DNA of 64,000 nucleotides, from NCBI RefSeq assembly GCF_000745005.1, contig NZ_JQNB01000001.1:186001-250000 (forward strand), in the 5' to 3' direction. The DNA is from Luteibacter sp. 9135. Its GTDB lineage: Bacteria > Pseudomonadota > Gammaproteobacteria > Xanthomonadales > Rhodanobacteraceae. Made by a program: the position numbers and the translations under genes. Shown here one piece after another: positions 32,197-40,800 of this stretch. Each line of letters opens with the position of its first letter. Within the stretch, counting starts at the first letter, position 1. Under the pieces are notes generated by a model. That model worked only from the letters and a program-made list of their open reading frames with translations, searched no databases and had not been told where the DNA came from.

Positions 32197-33153
32197 ATGA
32201 TCCGTGAGGAACGCGACACACGCCGCGATCGCCTGGCCGGCGGACTGCAGGGCCTGCTGATCGGCGATGCGCTGGGTGTGCCCTACGAATTCCACGACGC
32301 GGTCGACCTGCCGCCGCGCGAGGCGATCGACTTCGATCCGCCGCCGTCGTTCACCCGCGCGCACCCGTCGGTGCCGCCGGGCACATGGTCGGACGACGGT
32401 GCGCAGGCGCTATGCCTGCTCGCGTCGCTCCTCGCCCAGGGCGGCCTGGACCTTGGCGATTTCTCCCGGCGCCTGCTCAACTGGCACGATTGGGGTTACC
32501 TGGCCGTCGACGGCCAGGTGTTCGACGTCGGTGTCCAGACGGCGCGTGCCCTGGCGTCGTTGCGCGCCGGCGTCGCACCCGACCGGGCTGGTCCCGCAGG
32601 CGACCGTGACAACGGTAACGGGGCGCTCATGCGCGTCCTGCCGCTGGCGTTGTGGCACCGTGGCGACGATGCGTACCTGGTGGCGATGGCGGCACGGCAA
32701 TCGCTACCCACGCACGGCCACGTCCGCTCGGCGATCGCGTGCGCCATGCTGTGCCTGTGGGCGCGTGCGGAACTGCACGGTGACGCGCAGCCATGGGCGC
32801 ATGCGGAACACGTGCTGCGTTCGCTCGCCCCTGACGCCGGCTTTCCGCCGGACGAGGTCGATCGCGTCCTCGACCCTGCGCAACGCGACCGCGCCGGCGG
32901 CACCGGCTACGTCATCGACAGCCTGTGGTCCGCGCGCGTGGCGGTCGAGACGACGTCCAGTTATGCCGACTGCGTACGCGCGGCCATCGGCTTCGGGCAG
33001 GATACTGACACGACGGCGGCGATCGCCGGCGGCATGGCCGGCGTCCGTCATGGCCTGACCGGCATTCCGCCGGACTGGCGCGAACAGTTGCGCGGAAAGG
33101 ACCTCTTCGCCGATATACAGGCTGCGCTGCTCGAACACGCGGGCGCCGGCTGA
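32197..33153 (+). CDS. ADP-ribosylglycohydrolase family protein
   Basis: A 318-residue DraG/ARH-type hydrolase. Metal and ADP-ribose motifs are GLLIGDALGVPYEF, GTWSDDGAQAL, the NGNGALMRVLPLAL stretch, and GFGQDTDTTAAIAGGMAG. It would remove ADP-ribose from proteins, nucleic acids or small molecules and return it to the NAD pool. The start at 32197 has GAGGGAG just upstream; an earlier in-frame ATG at 32152 lies inside nadV and is less likely. Third gene of the NAD salvage operon. Confidence 0.9.
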   Translation: MIREERDTRRDRLAGGLQGLLIGDALGVPYEFHDAVDLPPREAIDFDPPPSFTRAHPSVPPGTWSDDGAQALCLLASLLAQGGLDLGDFSRRLLNWHDWGYLAVDGQVFDVGVQTARALASLRAGVAPDRAGPAGDRDNGNGALMRVLPLALWHRGDDAYLVAMAARQSLPTHGHVRSAIACAMLCLWARAELHGDAQPWAHAEHVLRSLAPDAGFPPDEVDRVLDPAQRDRAGGTGYVIDSLWSARVAVETTSSYADCVRAAIGFGQDTDTTAAIAGGMAGVRHGLTGIPPDWREQLRGKDLFADIQAALLEHAGAG

Positions 33154-33162
33154 CCGGCGCCC
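33141..33162. terminator. Stem-loop at the end of the NAD operon
   Basis: GGGCGCCGG and CCGGCGCCC form a perfect 9-bp stem around a 4-nt loop that includes the stop codon of the ADP-ribosylglycohydrolase. It lacks a T-tract and sits 5 bp from the convergent dehydrogenase stop. It is a possible bidirectional terminator or transcript-end stabiliser. Confidence 0.45.
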
Positions 33163-33167
33163 GCTGT

Positions 33168-34445
33168 TCAGAGCCGCCCGTCGACACTGTCCTGCGGCAG
33201 TACCGACTTCACGTCGTAGACGACCGCGCCCGGCTTGCCGAAGGCGCGGATCTTCCCGGGACCGAAAGCACGGAATTCATCGTGCGCGACGGCGACGATG
33301 ATCGCGTCGTAGACGCCGTCCTCGATCGCGCCGATGGTACGTACATCGTATTCGCGCAAGCATTCCTCGTCGTCCACCCAGGGATCGTAGACGTCGACGC
33401 GCGCCATCGACTGCTTCAGCTCGCGTACGATATCGATCACGCGCGTGTTGCGCAGGTCGGGGCAGTTCTCCTTGAAGGCGAAGCCCAGCACCAGCACGCG
33501 CGCGTCGACGATGTGCAGGCGGCGTTCGCTCATCAGCCGGATCACCCGATCGGCCACGTACGTACCCATGCGGCTGTTGATGCGCCGGGCGGCCAGGATC
33601 AGCTCCGGGTGGTAGCCGGTCACTTCGGCCTTGTGCGTGAGGTAGTACGGATCCACGCCGATGCAATGACCGCCGACCAGGCCGGGACGGAACGGCAGGA
33701 AGTTCCACTTCGTGCCGGCGGCGTCCAGCACCTCGCCCGTGTCGATGCCCAGTCGGTTGAAGATCAGTGCCAGCTCGTTGACCAGCGCGATGTTGACGTC
33801 GCGCTGCACGTTCTCGATCACCTTGGCGGCCTCGGCGATGCGCACCGACGAGGTCTTGTGCGTGCCGGCACGGATGATGGTGCGGTAAAGCGCGTCGACG
33901 CGGTCGGCCGCCTCCGGCGTGGAGCCGGAAGTGAGCTTGCGGATGTCCACGACGCGGCGCGTGTGGTCGCCTGGATTGATCCGTTCCGGACTGTAGCCGC
34001 AATGGAAATCCACGTTGAACACGAGGCCGGAGCCGGCTTCGAGGAGCGGCACGCAGATCTCTTCGGTGGTGCCCGGATACACCGTGGACTCAAAGATCAC
34101 CAGGTCGCCCTGCGACAACAGGCCACCCAGCATGCGACACGCTTTCTCCAGCGGCGCAAGGTCCGGTCGCTGCGCCTCATCGATCGGCGTGGGCACGGTC
34201 ACGATATAGACGTTACGGTCGGCCAGATCGGCCACCTCGCCGGTGTAACGTAACTGCGCGGCAGCGGTCAGCGCATCGCCGGTCACCTCCCGCGTGTGGT
34301 CGTGGCCTGCGCGCAATTCGGCGAGGCGGGCGGGGGCGATGTCGAAGCCGAGGGTATCGAAGTGGCGGCCGAACTCCACCGCCAGCGGCAGTCCGACGTA
34401 GCCGAGACCGATGATGCCGATCCGCGGATCAGGGATGAGAGCCAT
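33168..34445 (-). CDS. Nucleotide-sugar (UDP-HexNAc-type) 6-dehydrogenase
   Basis: A 425-residue UDP-glucose/GDP-mannose dehydrogenase family protein. The N-terminal NAD site is IGIIGLGYVGLPLAVEFG. The catalytic cysteine lies in GGHCIGVDPYYLTHKAE. YSPERINPGDHTRRV and KLTSGSTPEAADRVD resemble TviB/WbpA-type dehydrogenases that oxidise UDP-GlcNAc or UDP-GalNAc to uronic acids for surface polysaccharides. The exact sugar is inferred. The start at 34445 gives the family N-terminus. It is divergent from amgK; no other polysaccharide genes are adjacent. Confidence 0.88.
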   Translation of the reverse strand: MALIPDPRIGIIGLGYVGLPLAVEFGRHFDTLGFDIAPARLAELRAGHDHTREVTGDALTAAAQLRYTGEVADLADRNVYIVTVPTPIDEAQRPDLAPLEKACRMLGGLLSQGDLVIFESTVYPGTTEEICVPLLEAGSGLVFNVDFHCGYSPERINPGDHTRRVVDIRKLTSGSTPEAADRVDALYRTIIRAGTHKTSSVRIAEAAKVIENVQRDVNIALVNELALIFNRLGIDTGEVLDAAGTKWNFLPFRPGLVGGHCIGVDPYYLTHKAEVTGYHPELILAARRINSRMGTYVADRVIRLMSERRLHIVDARVLVLGFAFKENCPDLRNTRVIDIVRELKQSMARVDVYDPWVDDEECLREYDVRTIGAIEDGVYDAIIVAVAHDEFRAFGPGKIRAFGKPGAVVYDVKSVLPQDSVDGRL

Positions 34446-34585
34446 GGTGCGCCCGGGTTTCCAAAGAAACGAAGCGTACACGGCGCAGCGACGGCTTAAT
34501 ACCACTTGTCGACCAAACCGTGGCGCCATGACACGCCTGCGCAAAGCCTTTAAGCTCATTGCACGACCGCCTGCACAGATCTTCC

Positions 34586-35599
34586 ATGACCGCTACCGAC
34601 GACCGTTCCGTCGCCCGCCTCGCGTGGGCGCGCCACGCTACCGGGCAAGCCTCGCTCACCCTCGAGCCGGCCTCCGCGGATGCCAGCTTCCGCAGCTACT
34701 GGCGCGGCCATGTCGACGGACAACCCGTGATCGTCATGGATTCCCCGCCCGCCCAGGAAGACCCGGCGCCGTGGGTGGCCATCGGCCAGCGCCTCGCCGC
34801 CGCCGGCCTGCACGTGCCGACGGTGATGGTGGCCGACCTGGCCCAGGGCTTCCTGCTGATCGAGGACCTGGGCACACGCACCTACCTGCCGGAGCTGTCC
34901 GACACCACGGTGGATGCCCTCTATGGCGACGCGCTGGATACCCTGCTGCGCATGCAGTCGCGCGTGGATACGTCCGGCCTGCCCGCGTTCGATCACACGT
35001 GGCAGACCATGGAAATGGAGATCATGCCGACCTGGCTGCTGGAACGGCACCTGGGCGTGACCCTGGACTGCGCCGACTGGGAGATCGTGGAGCAGGCTTT
35101 CACCGTGATCCTGCGTACGCTGGCCGAGCAGCCGCGCGCCTTCATGCACCGCGATTACCATAGCCGCAACCTTCTGGTCACCGCGGAACGCTCGCCGGGC
35201 GTCATCGATTTCCAGGGTGCGATGTCCGGGCCGATCACCTACGACCTGGCCTCGTTGCTGCGCGATGCGTACATCGTCTGGGACAACGAGCGGGTGGAGG
35301 GCTGGGTGGAGGCCTACCGCCTTCGATTACTGGATGCGCGCCTGCTCGATGACACTGTCGATGCCGATCGCTTCCGCCGCTGGTTCGACCTGGCCGGCCT
35401 GCAGCGACACATCAAGATCCTGGGGCTGTTCTGCCGCCTCTGCTATCGCGACGGCAAGCCGGGCTACCTGCACGACCTGCCCCGCGTATGGCGCTACGTG
35501 CTCGACACAGCACGGCGCCACGCGGACATGGCGCCCCTGGCCGACCTGATCGAGGCACGCATCGGCGAGCGCGACCTGACCCGGGCACGCCAGCCGTGA
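34586..35599 (+). CDS. amgK: N-acetylmuramate/N-acetylglucosamine anomeric kinase AmgK
   Basis: A 337-residue aminoglycoside-phosphotransferase-fold kinase. The catalytic loop is FMHRDYHSRNLL and the metal-binding motif is VIDFQGAMSGP. With the overlapping murU gene it forms the peptidoglycan-recycling shortcut known in Pseudomonas. AmgK phosphorylates MurNAc at C1, then MurU makes UDP-MurNAc, bypassing fosfomycin-sensitive MurA. The start at 34586 is the best ATG; a clear ribosome site is lacking. It is divergent from the sugar dehydrogenase. Confidence 0.9.
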   Translation: MTATDDRSVARLAWARHATGQASLTLEPASADASFRSYWRGHVDGQPVIVMDSPPAQEDPAPWVAIGQRLAAAGLHVPTVMVADLAQGFLLIEDLGTRTYLPELSDTTVDALYGDALDTLLRMQSRVDTSGLPAFDHTWQTMEMEIMPTWLLERHLGVTLDCADWEIVEQAFTVILRTLAEQPRAFMHRDYHSRNLLVTAERSPGVIDFQGAMSGPITYDLASLLRDAYIVWDNERVEGWVEAYRLRLLDARLLDDTVDADRFRRWFDLAGLQRHIKILGLFCRLCYRDGKPGYLHDLPRVWRYVLDTARRHADMAPLADLIEARIGERDLTRARQP

Positions 35600-36270
35600 G
35601 GCACGCGCTGATCCTCGCCGCCGGCCGCGGCGAACGCATGCGTCCGCTGACCGACCATACGCCCAAGCCACTGCTGGATGTCCACGGCAAGCCGCTGATC
35701 GTGCATCACATGGAGAAGCTGGCCGCCGCCGACGTGCGCTACGTCGTCATCAACACGTCGCACCTGGCGGACCGATTTCCCGAGACGCTGGGCGACGGCT
35801 CGCGCTGGGGCATACGCATCCGCTATTCCTACGAAGGGCCGACACCGCTCGAAACCGGCGGTGGCATGCTCAACGCGCTGCCGCTGCTGGGGCCGGAGCC
35901 CTTTATCGTGGTCAGCGCGGATATCTGGAGCGACATCGACTACGCCGCACTGCCCCGCGATCCGCAGGGACTCGCACACCTGGTGATGGTGCCCAATCCC
36001 GACTTCCATCCGGCGGGCGACTTCGCCCTGGCGGACGGCATGCTCTACGACGACGGTGATGCACCGGCGGGTGCCGAGCGCCTCACCTTCGGCAACGTGG
36101 GTGTGTACCGGCGCGACCTGGTGGCCGACGAGGCGCCGGGCGCGTTCAAGCTGTTGCCGATGTACCGGCGGGCCATGACACAAGGGCGCCTGCACGGCGA
36201 GAAGTTTGAAGGCTTCTGGCGCAACGTGGGCACGCCTGCGCAACTGGATGAACTTCGCGCGGCGCGATAG
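35596..36270 (+). CDS. murU: N-acetylmuramate alpha-1-phosphate uridylyltransferase MurU
   Basis: A 224-residue sugar-1-phosphate nucleotidyltransferase with the signature LILAAGRGERMRPLTDHTPK, the second motif ETGGGMLNALPLLG, and VVSADIWSDIDY. It starts with GTG overlapping the amgK stop (GTGA at 35596), so it is translationally coupled, and the pair is diagnostic of AmgK-MurU recycling. The length fits short MurU proteins. It makes UDP-MurNAc from MurNAc-1-phosphate and UTP. Confidence 0.92.
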   Translation: MRHALILAAGRGERMRPLTDHTPKPLLDVHGKPLIVHHMEKLAAADVRYVVINTSHLADRFPETLGDGSRWGIRIRYSYEGPTPLETGGGMLNALPLLGPEPFIVVSADIWSDIDYAALPRDPQGLAHLVMVPNPDFHPAGDFALADGMLYDDGDAPAGAERLTFGNVGVYRRDLVADEAPGAFKLLPMYRRAMTQGRLHGEKFEGFWRNVGTPAQLDELRAAR

Positions 36271-36284
36271 ACGCAGGCGCTGCT

Positions 36285-36512
36285 TTACTGCACGGTCACC
36301 GTGCTCAGTTCACGCAGACGTTCGTGCCCCATGGCGAAGGCCTGGTTGAACGCACTGGTGATGTCGTTGAAATCGTGCGTGCCCGTATTGGCTTCGATCT
36401 CTTCGCCAACGTGATCCAGTATGCGGTAACTTGCGCGATACACCTGCTCGCCATCGACACCGCTGTGCTTTACCGCCTTGGCGACCACTCTGAACTTGTT
36501 CTGGTTTTCCAT
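36285..36512 (-). CDS. Small conserved-looking protein, function unknown
   Basis: A 75-residue soluble protein beginning MENQNKFRVVAKAVKHSG and ending AFAMGHERLRELSTVTVQ. Its codon use fits the genome, and GGAGGAG stands 6 bp before the ATG, so it is very likely real. No family was recognised. It ends 14 bp from the convergent murU and starts 88 bp after motB, in the same direction, so it could be read from the motAB transcript. Confidence 0.65.
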   Translation of the reverse strand: MENQNKFRVVAKAVKHSGVDGEQVYRASYRILDHVGEEIEANTGTHDFNDITSAFNQAFAMGHERLRELSTVTVQ

Positions 36513-36600
36513 TGCCACTCCTCCCCCTGGTGCATGACCGATACTGACCGGGGAAGATGACCGTTGCAAGTGACTTTGGCATCGCCACGATGGCGCCGTG

Positions 36601-37638
36601 TCAACTGCGCGGAGAAGCGTCCACGGCAACGTTGTGGGTGTTGCCGGCGACGGCGGCGGGTGCCTCCGCGGCAGGTGCGACGGCGCCTGCGGCATGCCCC
36701 GCATGCTGCACCTCGGCTGGATGCAGCGTCGGCACCGGCGGCAGCGTCGCCGGATCGGTGCTGGCAACATCCGCCGAGAGCGCGGCCTGGGCCGCTTCAT
36801 GGGTCATCACCACGATGCTGATGCGGCGGTTGATCGGTGCGGACGGATCGCTCTTGTCGAACGGCACCGACGCCGCAAGGCCCACCACACGCGCCACCTT
36901 GTCAGGCTGCATGCCACCGTCGGTCAGCGTGCGGCGCGCAGCGTTGGCACGATCCGCCGAGAGCTCCCAGTTGCCGTACGCGCTGTCGGCACGGATATAG
37001 GGTGCGTTGTCGGTGTGGCCGGAAATGCTGATCTGGTTCGGCACCTGGTTCACGAAGCCGGCTAGTTCGTGCAGGATCTGCACGGTGTAAGGCTTGAGCG
37101 CGCCGCTGCCGGTGTCGAACATCGGACGGTTCTGCTTGTCGACGATCTGGATGCGCAGGCCTTCGGAGGTGATGTCCAGCAGCAACTGGTCCTTGTAGGG
37201 CGCCATGGCCTGGCTCTTGGCGATAGCCTCCTGCAGGTCCTTCATCAGCTGCTCCAGGCGGCGTTTTTCCTGCGCTTTGGCCTGTTTATCCTGTTCCGCC
37301 GCCGACGACGGCTTGGCGAAGGCCTGCTGGTCGCCCGGGCCCTTGGGCAGGTCCATCGCGCCGCCGAGCTTGATCATGCTGGTGCTGGCGCCACCCGGGC
37401 CCATCTTGCCCGACGGCGCCATGGTCGACTGGCCCGGCGTCAGGCTGGGGTTCTTGAAGTACTCGGAAACGGCGGCGCGCTGCTGCTTCGTGCCCGCGCC
37501 GACCAGCCACATCACGAGGAAGAAGGCCATCATCGCGGTCACGAAGTCCGCATAGGCGACTTTCCACGCGCCACCATGGTGACCATGGCCGGCCGCCTTT
37601 TTCTTGCGGACGATGATGACCTGCTTCAGCTCGCTCAT
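36601..37638 (-). CDS. motB: Flagellar stator protein MotB
   Basis: A 345-residue stator protein. The single TM helix carries the proton-binding aspartate D31 in VAYADFVTAMMAFFLVMWLV. A plug/linker and an OmpA-like peptidoglycan-binding domain follow (ISISGHTDNAPYI, ELSADRANAARRTL, INRRISIVVM). The last 60 or so residues form an Ala/Pro-rich tail. It lies 6 bp after motA and belongs to the same transcript. With MotA it forms the ion-driven torque generator. Confidence 0.95.
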   Translation of the reverse strand: MSELKQVIIVRKKKAAGHGHHGGAWKVAYADFVTAMMAFFLVMWLVGAGTKQQRAAVSEYFKNPSLTPGQSTMAPSGKMGPGGASTSMIKLGGAMDLPKGPGDQQAFAKPSSAAEQDKQAKAQEKRRLEQLMKDLQEAIAKSQAMAPYKDQLLLDITSEGLRIQIVDKQNRPMFDTGSGALKPYTVQILHELAGFVNQVPNQISISGHTDNAPYIRADSAYGNWELSADRANAARRTLTDGGMQPDKVARVVGLAASVPFDKSDPSAPINRRISIVVMTHEAAQAALSADVASTDPATLPPVPTLHPAEVQHAGHAAGAVAPAAEAPAAVAGNTHNVAVDASPRS

Positions 37639-37644
37639 CGACGG

Positions 37645-38499
37645 TTACCGCGCGGCCTTCAGGTGGGCTTCGAGATCCTGGAAGGTGGGACGCGTGCCGG
37701 ACTGCAGGGACTTGCGCGCGAACTCCACCGAGACCATGGGGTTGTAGCCGCGCAGGTTGGCCAGCAGCGCCACCTTGACGCACTCGAAGGCCTTGCCGTC
37801 GGTGTTGACGCGCGCTTCCATCGCGGCGGCCAGCGGGCCGATGAAGCCGTAGCAGAGCAGGATGCCGAGGAAGGTACCAACCAGCGCGCCGGCGATGTGC
37901 TCGCCGATGACCGCGGCTTCGCCGTCGATGGATTTCATCGTGATGACGATGCCCAGCACGGCGGCCACGATGCCGAAACCCGGCAGGGCATCGGCCATCT
38001 TCTGCACGGCGTGCGCCGGCGCGGCGGCCTCGTGATGATGGGTTTCCAGCTCGACGTCGAGCAGTTGCTCGAGTTCGTGCGGATCCATGCTGCCGCCCAC
38101 GATGAGGCGCAGGCAGTCGGTGATGAAATCGATCAGGTGGTGCTCGGCTACCAGGCGCGGATAGGCCGAGAACAGCGAACTGTTGGCCGGATCCTCGATG
38201 TGCGACTCCATGCCGAGCTGACCTTCCTTGCGCATCTTGATGAAGATGTCGTACAGCAGCGACAGCAGGTCGACGTAATCCTGCTTGCGGTACTTCGGGC
38301 CCTTGAGCAACGCCACGGCGTCGCTCGCCGACGCCTTGACGATGTCGAGTGAATTGGCACTGATGAACGCCCCGATGGCGCCACCGAAGATGATGAGCAA
38401 CTCGTAAGGTTGCCAGAGGGCGCCGATGGACCCGTGTGAAAGAACGTAGCCGCCCAGTACGGAGACGAGGACGACAATGGACCCGATGATGACCAGCAT
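37645..38499 (-). CDS. motA: Flagellar stator protein MotA
   Basis: A 284-residue MotA with four TM segments: LVIIGSIVVLVSVLGGYVL, YELLIIFGGAIGAFI, and a C-terminal pair around ALPGFGIVAAVLGIVITM and GALVGTFLGILLCYGFIGP. The cytoplasmic loop carries the charged residues that contact FliG, and family prolines are present in the last two helices. AGGAGGAAG precedes the ATG. A sigma-28-type promoter lies just upstream, consistent with late flagellar expression. motB follows. Confidence 0.95.
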   Translation of the reverse strand: MLVIIGSIVVLVSVLGGYVLSHGSIGALWQPYELLIIFGGAIGAFISANSLDIVKASASDAVALLKGPKYRKQDYVDLLSLLYDIFIKMRKEGQLGMESHIEDPANSSLFSAYPRLVAEHHLIDFITDCLRLIVGGSMDPHELEQLLDVELETHHHEAAAPAHAVQKMADALPGFGIVAAVLGIVITMKSIDGEAAVIGEHIAGALVGTFLGILLCYGFIGPLAAAMEARVNTDGKAFECVKVALLANLRGYNPMVSVEFARKSLQSGTRPTFQDLEAHLKAAR

Positions 38500-38524
38500 G
38501 ACTTGCTTCCTCCTAACCCTTTGC

Positions 38525-38551
38525 GTATCGGCAGACCGGGCCGTGAGTTGA
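38525..38551 (-). promoter_or_regulatory. Sigma-28 (FliA) promoter of motAB
   Basis: On the minus strand GCCGATAC (38525-38532) matches the FliA -10 GCCGATAA at 7 of 8. It stands 11 bp after TCAACTCA (38544-38551), a weak -35 (4 of 8). It is 26 bp before the motA start. Confidence 0.55.
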
Positions 38552-38578
38552 GTCGTTTCGTCAGCGCCGGGTCAGGGT

Positions 38579-39892
38579 TCAGTCACCGGATTCCAACGAA
38601 CCGGGGTAATGAGGGAAGACCAGGCGGATGCGCGTACCGATGCCGGCATCGCTTTCGATCTCCACGCCGCCTCCCGCCTGCGCCACGGTGCCGTAGACCT
38701 GGGCCAGGCCCAGGCCCGAGCCACCCGCCTTGGTGGTGAAATAAGGCTCGAACAGGCGCTGGCGAACCTCTTCCGACATGCCGCCGCCGGTATCGGCCAC
38801 GCTCACGAACACCTGGCGCAGGGTGGAGTGCTCGCCGACCGCAGCGGCGAAGCGCGTATCGCCCATGCGCTCACCCACCTCGATCACGATGGTGCCGTGG
38901 CCGTTCATGGCGTCGCGGGCGTTCAGGCATACATTCATCAGTGCCTGCTCGAGGCCCTGGCGATCGAGCCATACCGGCAACGGGCCGGAGGCGCACACCA
39001 CGTCGACACCGACGCCGCCGCCCATGCCGTGTCGAGCGAAATCCGCGAAACCCTTGACCAGGCTACCCACGTCCACCGGTTCGGGCCGCGAGGGCTGGTT
39101 CCGCGCAAACGCCAGCAGTCGCCGGGTCAGGGCCGTGGCATGCCGGGCACCCTCCACCGCGTAGGTCAACATGCGGCGATGGCGGGGATTCAACTCGGCG
39201 GCGTCTTCCTCCAGCCCGGACAGGCTGACGATCACCGTCTGCAGCATGTTGTTGAAGTCGTGCGCAATGCCGCTGACCAGCTGACCGATGGCCTGCTGCT
39301 TCTGCGCCTGCAGGGCACTGGCCTCGGCCAGGTCGCGGCCGTGACGGGCCGTGGCCAGCTGCTCGCTGACCCCGGCGAGGCGGTTCTCCGCGTCCCGGCG
39401 CGCACCGTGCTCGGACTCGAAACGCTCCATCAGGGTGCCGTACCGCGTGGACGCGCTGGCCGAGCGCGCCACCGTCTCGTTGAGGCGCTCCTGCAACAGC
39501 TCGTTGATCGCCTCGATGGCCGCCTGCACCTCGACCCGCTCGGTGACATCCCGGCTGATGACGATGAAATGGTCGAGCCGGTCGTGGGCGATCACGGGGG
39601 CGATCATTACTTCCCACCAGCGCGCGCTGCCGGCGTTGGACGGGCGCGCCGCCACGAAGTCCACCCGCTCGCCACTGGCGGCACGTTCGAGCACCCTCGC
39701 CACCATGCTGCGTGCTTCCTCGGGCCACAGATCGACCCAGCGGGTACCCAGGAGGCGATCCGGGTCATCCACCACGAGGCTTTGGGCGCCCTGCCCCGCG
39801 ACGAAACGGATGACGCCCTCGCTGTCGAGCTCCTTCATGCAATCGGCGGACGCATCGACGAATTGCCTGTACAGCCCATCCACGCTAGTCAT
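38579..39892 (-). CDS. PAS-domain sensor histidine kinase (cytosolic)
   Basis: A 437-residue soluble histidine kinase without TM segments. A PAS domain spans about residues 8-125 (LYRQFVDASADCMKELDSEG, WWEVMIAPV, FIVISRDVTERVE). A coil (about 130-215) and an NtrB-like dimerisation domain with the phosphoacceptor His in GIAHDFNNMLQTV follow. The ATPase shows NVCLNARDAMNG, DTGGGM and GGSGLGLAQVYG. No cognate response regulator is adjacent. The start at 39892 is supported by domain spacing. It lies upstream of motA on the same strand but motA has its own promoter. Confidence 0.88.
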   Translation of the reverse strand: MTSVDGLYRQFVDASADCMKELDSEGVIRFVAGQGAQSLVVDDPDRLLGTRWVDLWPEEARSMVARVLERAASGERVDFVAARPSNAGSARWWEVMIAPVIAHDRLDHFIVISRDVTERVEVQAAIEAINELLQERLNETVARSASASTRYGTLMERFESEHGARRDAENRLAGVSEQLATARHGRDLAEASALQAQKQQAIGQLVSGIAHDFNNMLQTVIVSLSGLEEDAAELNPRHRRMLTYAVEGARHATALTRRLLAFARNQPSRPEPVDVGSLVKGFADFARHGMGGGVGVDVVCASGPLPVWLDRQGLEQALMNVCLNARDAMNGHGTIVIEVGERMGDTRFAAAVGEHSTLRQVFVSVADTGGGMSEEVRQRLFEPYFTTKAGGSGLGLAQVYGTVAQAGGGVEIESDAGIGTRIRLVFPHYPGSLESGD

Positions 39893-40002
39893 GACCCGTC
39901 CGTAACCCCTCGCGATCCAGGCGGCCAGTATGACCTGCTCGACCGACCTGCGGTGTGCCACGTAACGACTTTCGACACGCCGATGTACCCGGCCTGCGCA
40001 AC

Positions 40003-40281
40003 TCAGTCTTCCGACTCGGCTGCCGGTTCGTCATCGAAACCCGTCTCGCCTTCCGCAAAGGCCGGGGCACCGTCGTCGTCCACTCCCAGCACCAGGCCCA
40101 GGGCCTTGTCGGCCGCCTCGGCGGCACGCGCTTCATCGCGAAAGCTGCGATTTTCGTAGACGGCGAAGAACGAGGGAAAGCTACCGTTAGCCGGATAGGA
40201 CGCGATGAGCGCCGTATACCGCGAGCCTTCCCGCGTCGCGCTGCTCTTCAGGGTGAAGCCGGGAAATTCACGTTGTGCCAT
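40003..40281 (-). CDS. Small protein of unknown function
   Basis: A 92-residue soluble protein starting MAQREFPGFTLKSSATREG and ending in an acidic tail (DDEPAAESED). Third-position GC is high, as in neighbouring genes, which supports its being real. No family was recognised. It stands alone, 110 bp from the kinase gene and divergent from the small membrane protein gene. Confidence 0.55.
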   Translation of the reverse strand: MAQREFPGFTLKSSATREGSRYTALIASYPANGSFPSFFAVYENRSFRDEARAAEAADKALGLVLGVDDDGAPAFAEGETGFDDEPAAESED

Positions 40282-40485
40282 GGATCGAAAACCTCGGGAA
40301 AGAGCGGAAAATCCAGCGGGGCCGAAGGGTTGCCCGATATCCTTCACATATGTCGACGGAAATCAAGGAACCCGTTCAGAAAAAGCCGCTTGCTTCGCAG
40401 GATTTTGTAGAGTATTTCGTACATCAAGCGCCCTCACAAAGACTTCACGACGGGCGTGATTCAGCGAAACAGGGGCAAGACAGCT

Positions 40486-40725
40486 ATGAACGTTATCACC
40501 ACCACGTTGCCGTCGCGGCGGCTGGCGTGGGCCGTTGCCGCCGTACTGGCCGTGGCCGGTATTGCCGGCCTGGCCCTCGCGCCCAGGGTTGCCATGGCGA
40601 TCCCGCGCACGGCGATCCAGATGGTCTACGCCTGGCTCTGCGCATCGCTCGTGGGCTCCGCCTATGTCGTCGTCACGCTCGCGAACGATGCCGAAGGCGC
40701 CACCGAGGACAGGGACGATTTCTGA
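40486..40725 (+). CDS. Small membrane protein of unknown function
   Basis: A 79-residue protein with two hydrophobic segments (LAWAVAAVLAVAGIAGLAL, and MVYAWLCASLVGSAYVVVTLA) and an acidic C-terminus. AGGGG stands about 10 bp before the ATG, and codon use fits the genome. It is followed directly by a strong terminator. No family was recognised. Confidence 0.6.
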   Translation: MNVITTTLPSRRLAWAVAAVLAVAGIAGLALAPRVAMAIPRTAIQMVYAWLCASLVGSAYVVVTLANDAEGATEDRDDF

Positions 40726-40750
40726 TCTCAGGGATGGGGTGATGCGTCAA

Positions 40751-40784
40751 AAATAAACCCGGCCTCGGCCGGGTTTATTTTTTT
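40751..40784. terminator. Strong intrinsic terminator, bidirectional
   Basis: AAATAAACCCGGCC and GGCCGGGTTTATTT form a perfect 14-bp stem with a 2-nt minimum loop, ending in a run of T. It lies between the small membrane protein gene and the convergent secF, so it should end the tgt-yajC-secDF transcript from one side and the small gene from the other. Confidence 0.92.
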
Positions 40785-40800
40785 ACGCAACCGGCCTGCC

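Noticed and set aside
40275..40742. 155-residue frame overlapping the small membrane protein gene
   Set aside because: Its second half is an out-of-frame reading of the better-supported 40486-40725 gene and is Arg/Gly/His-rich without structure.
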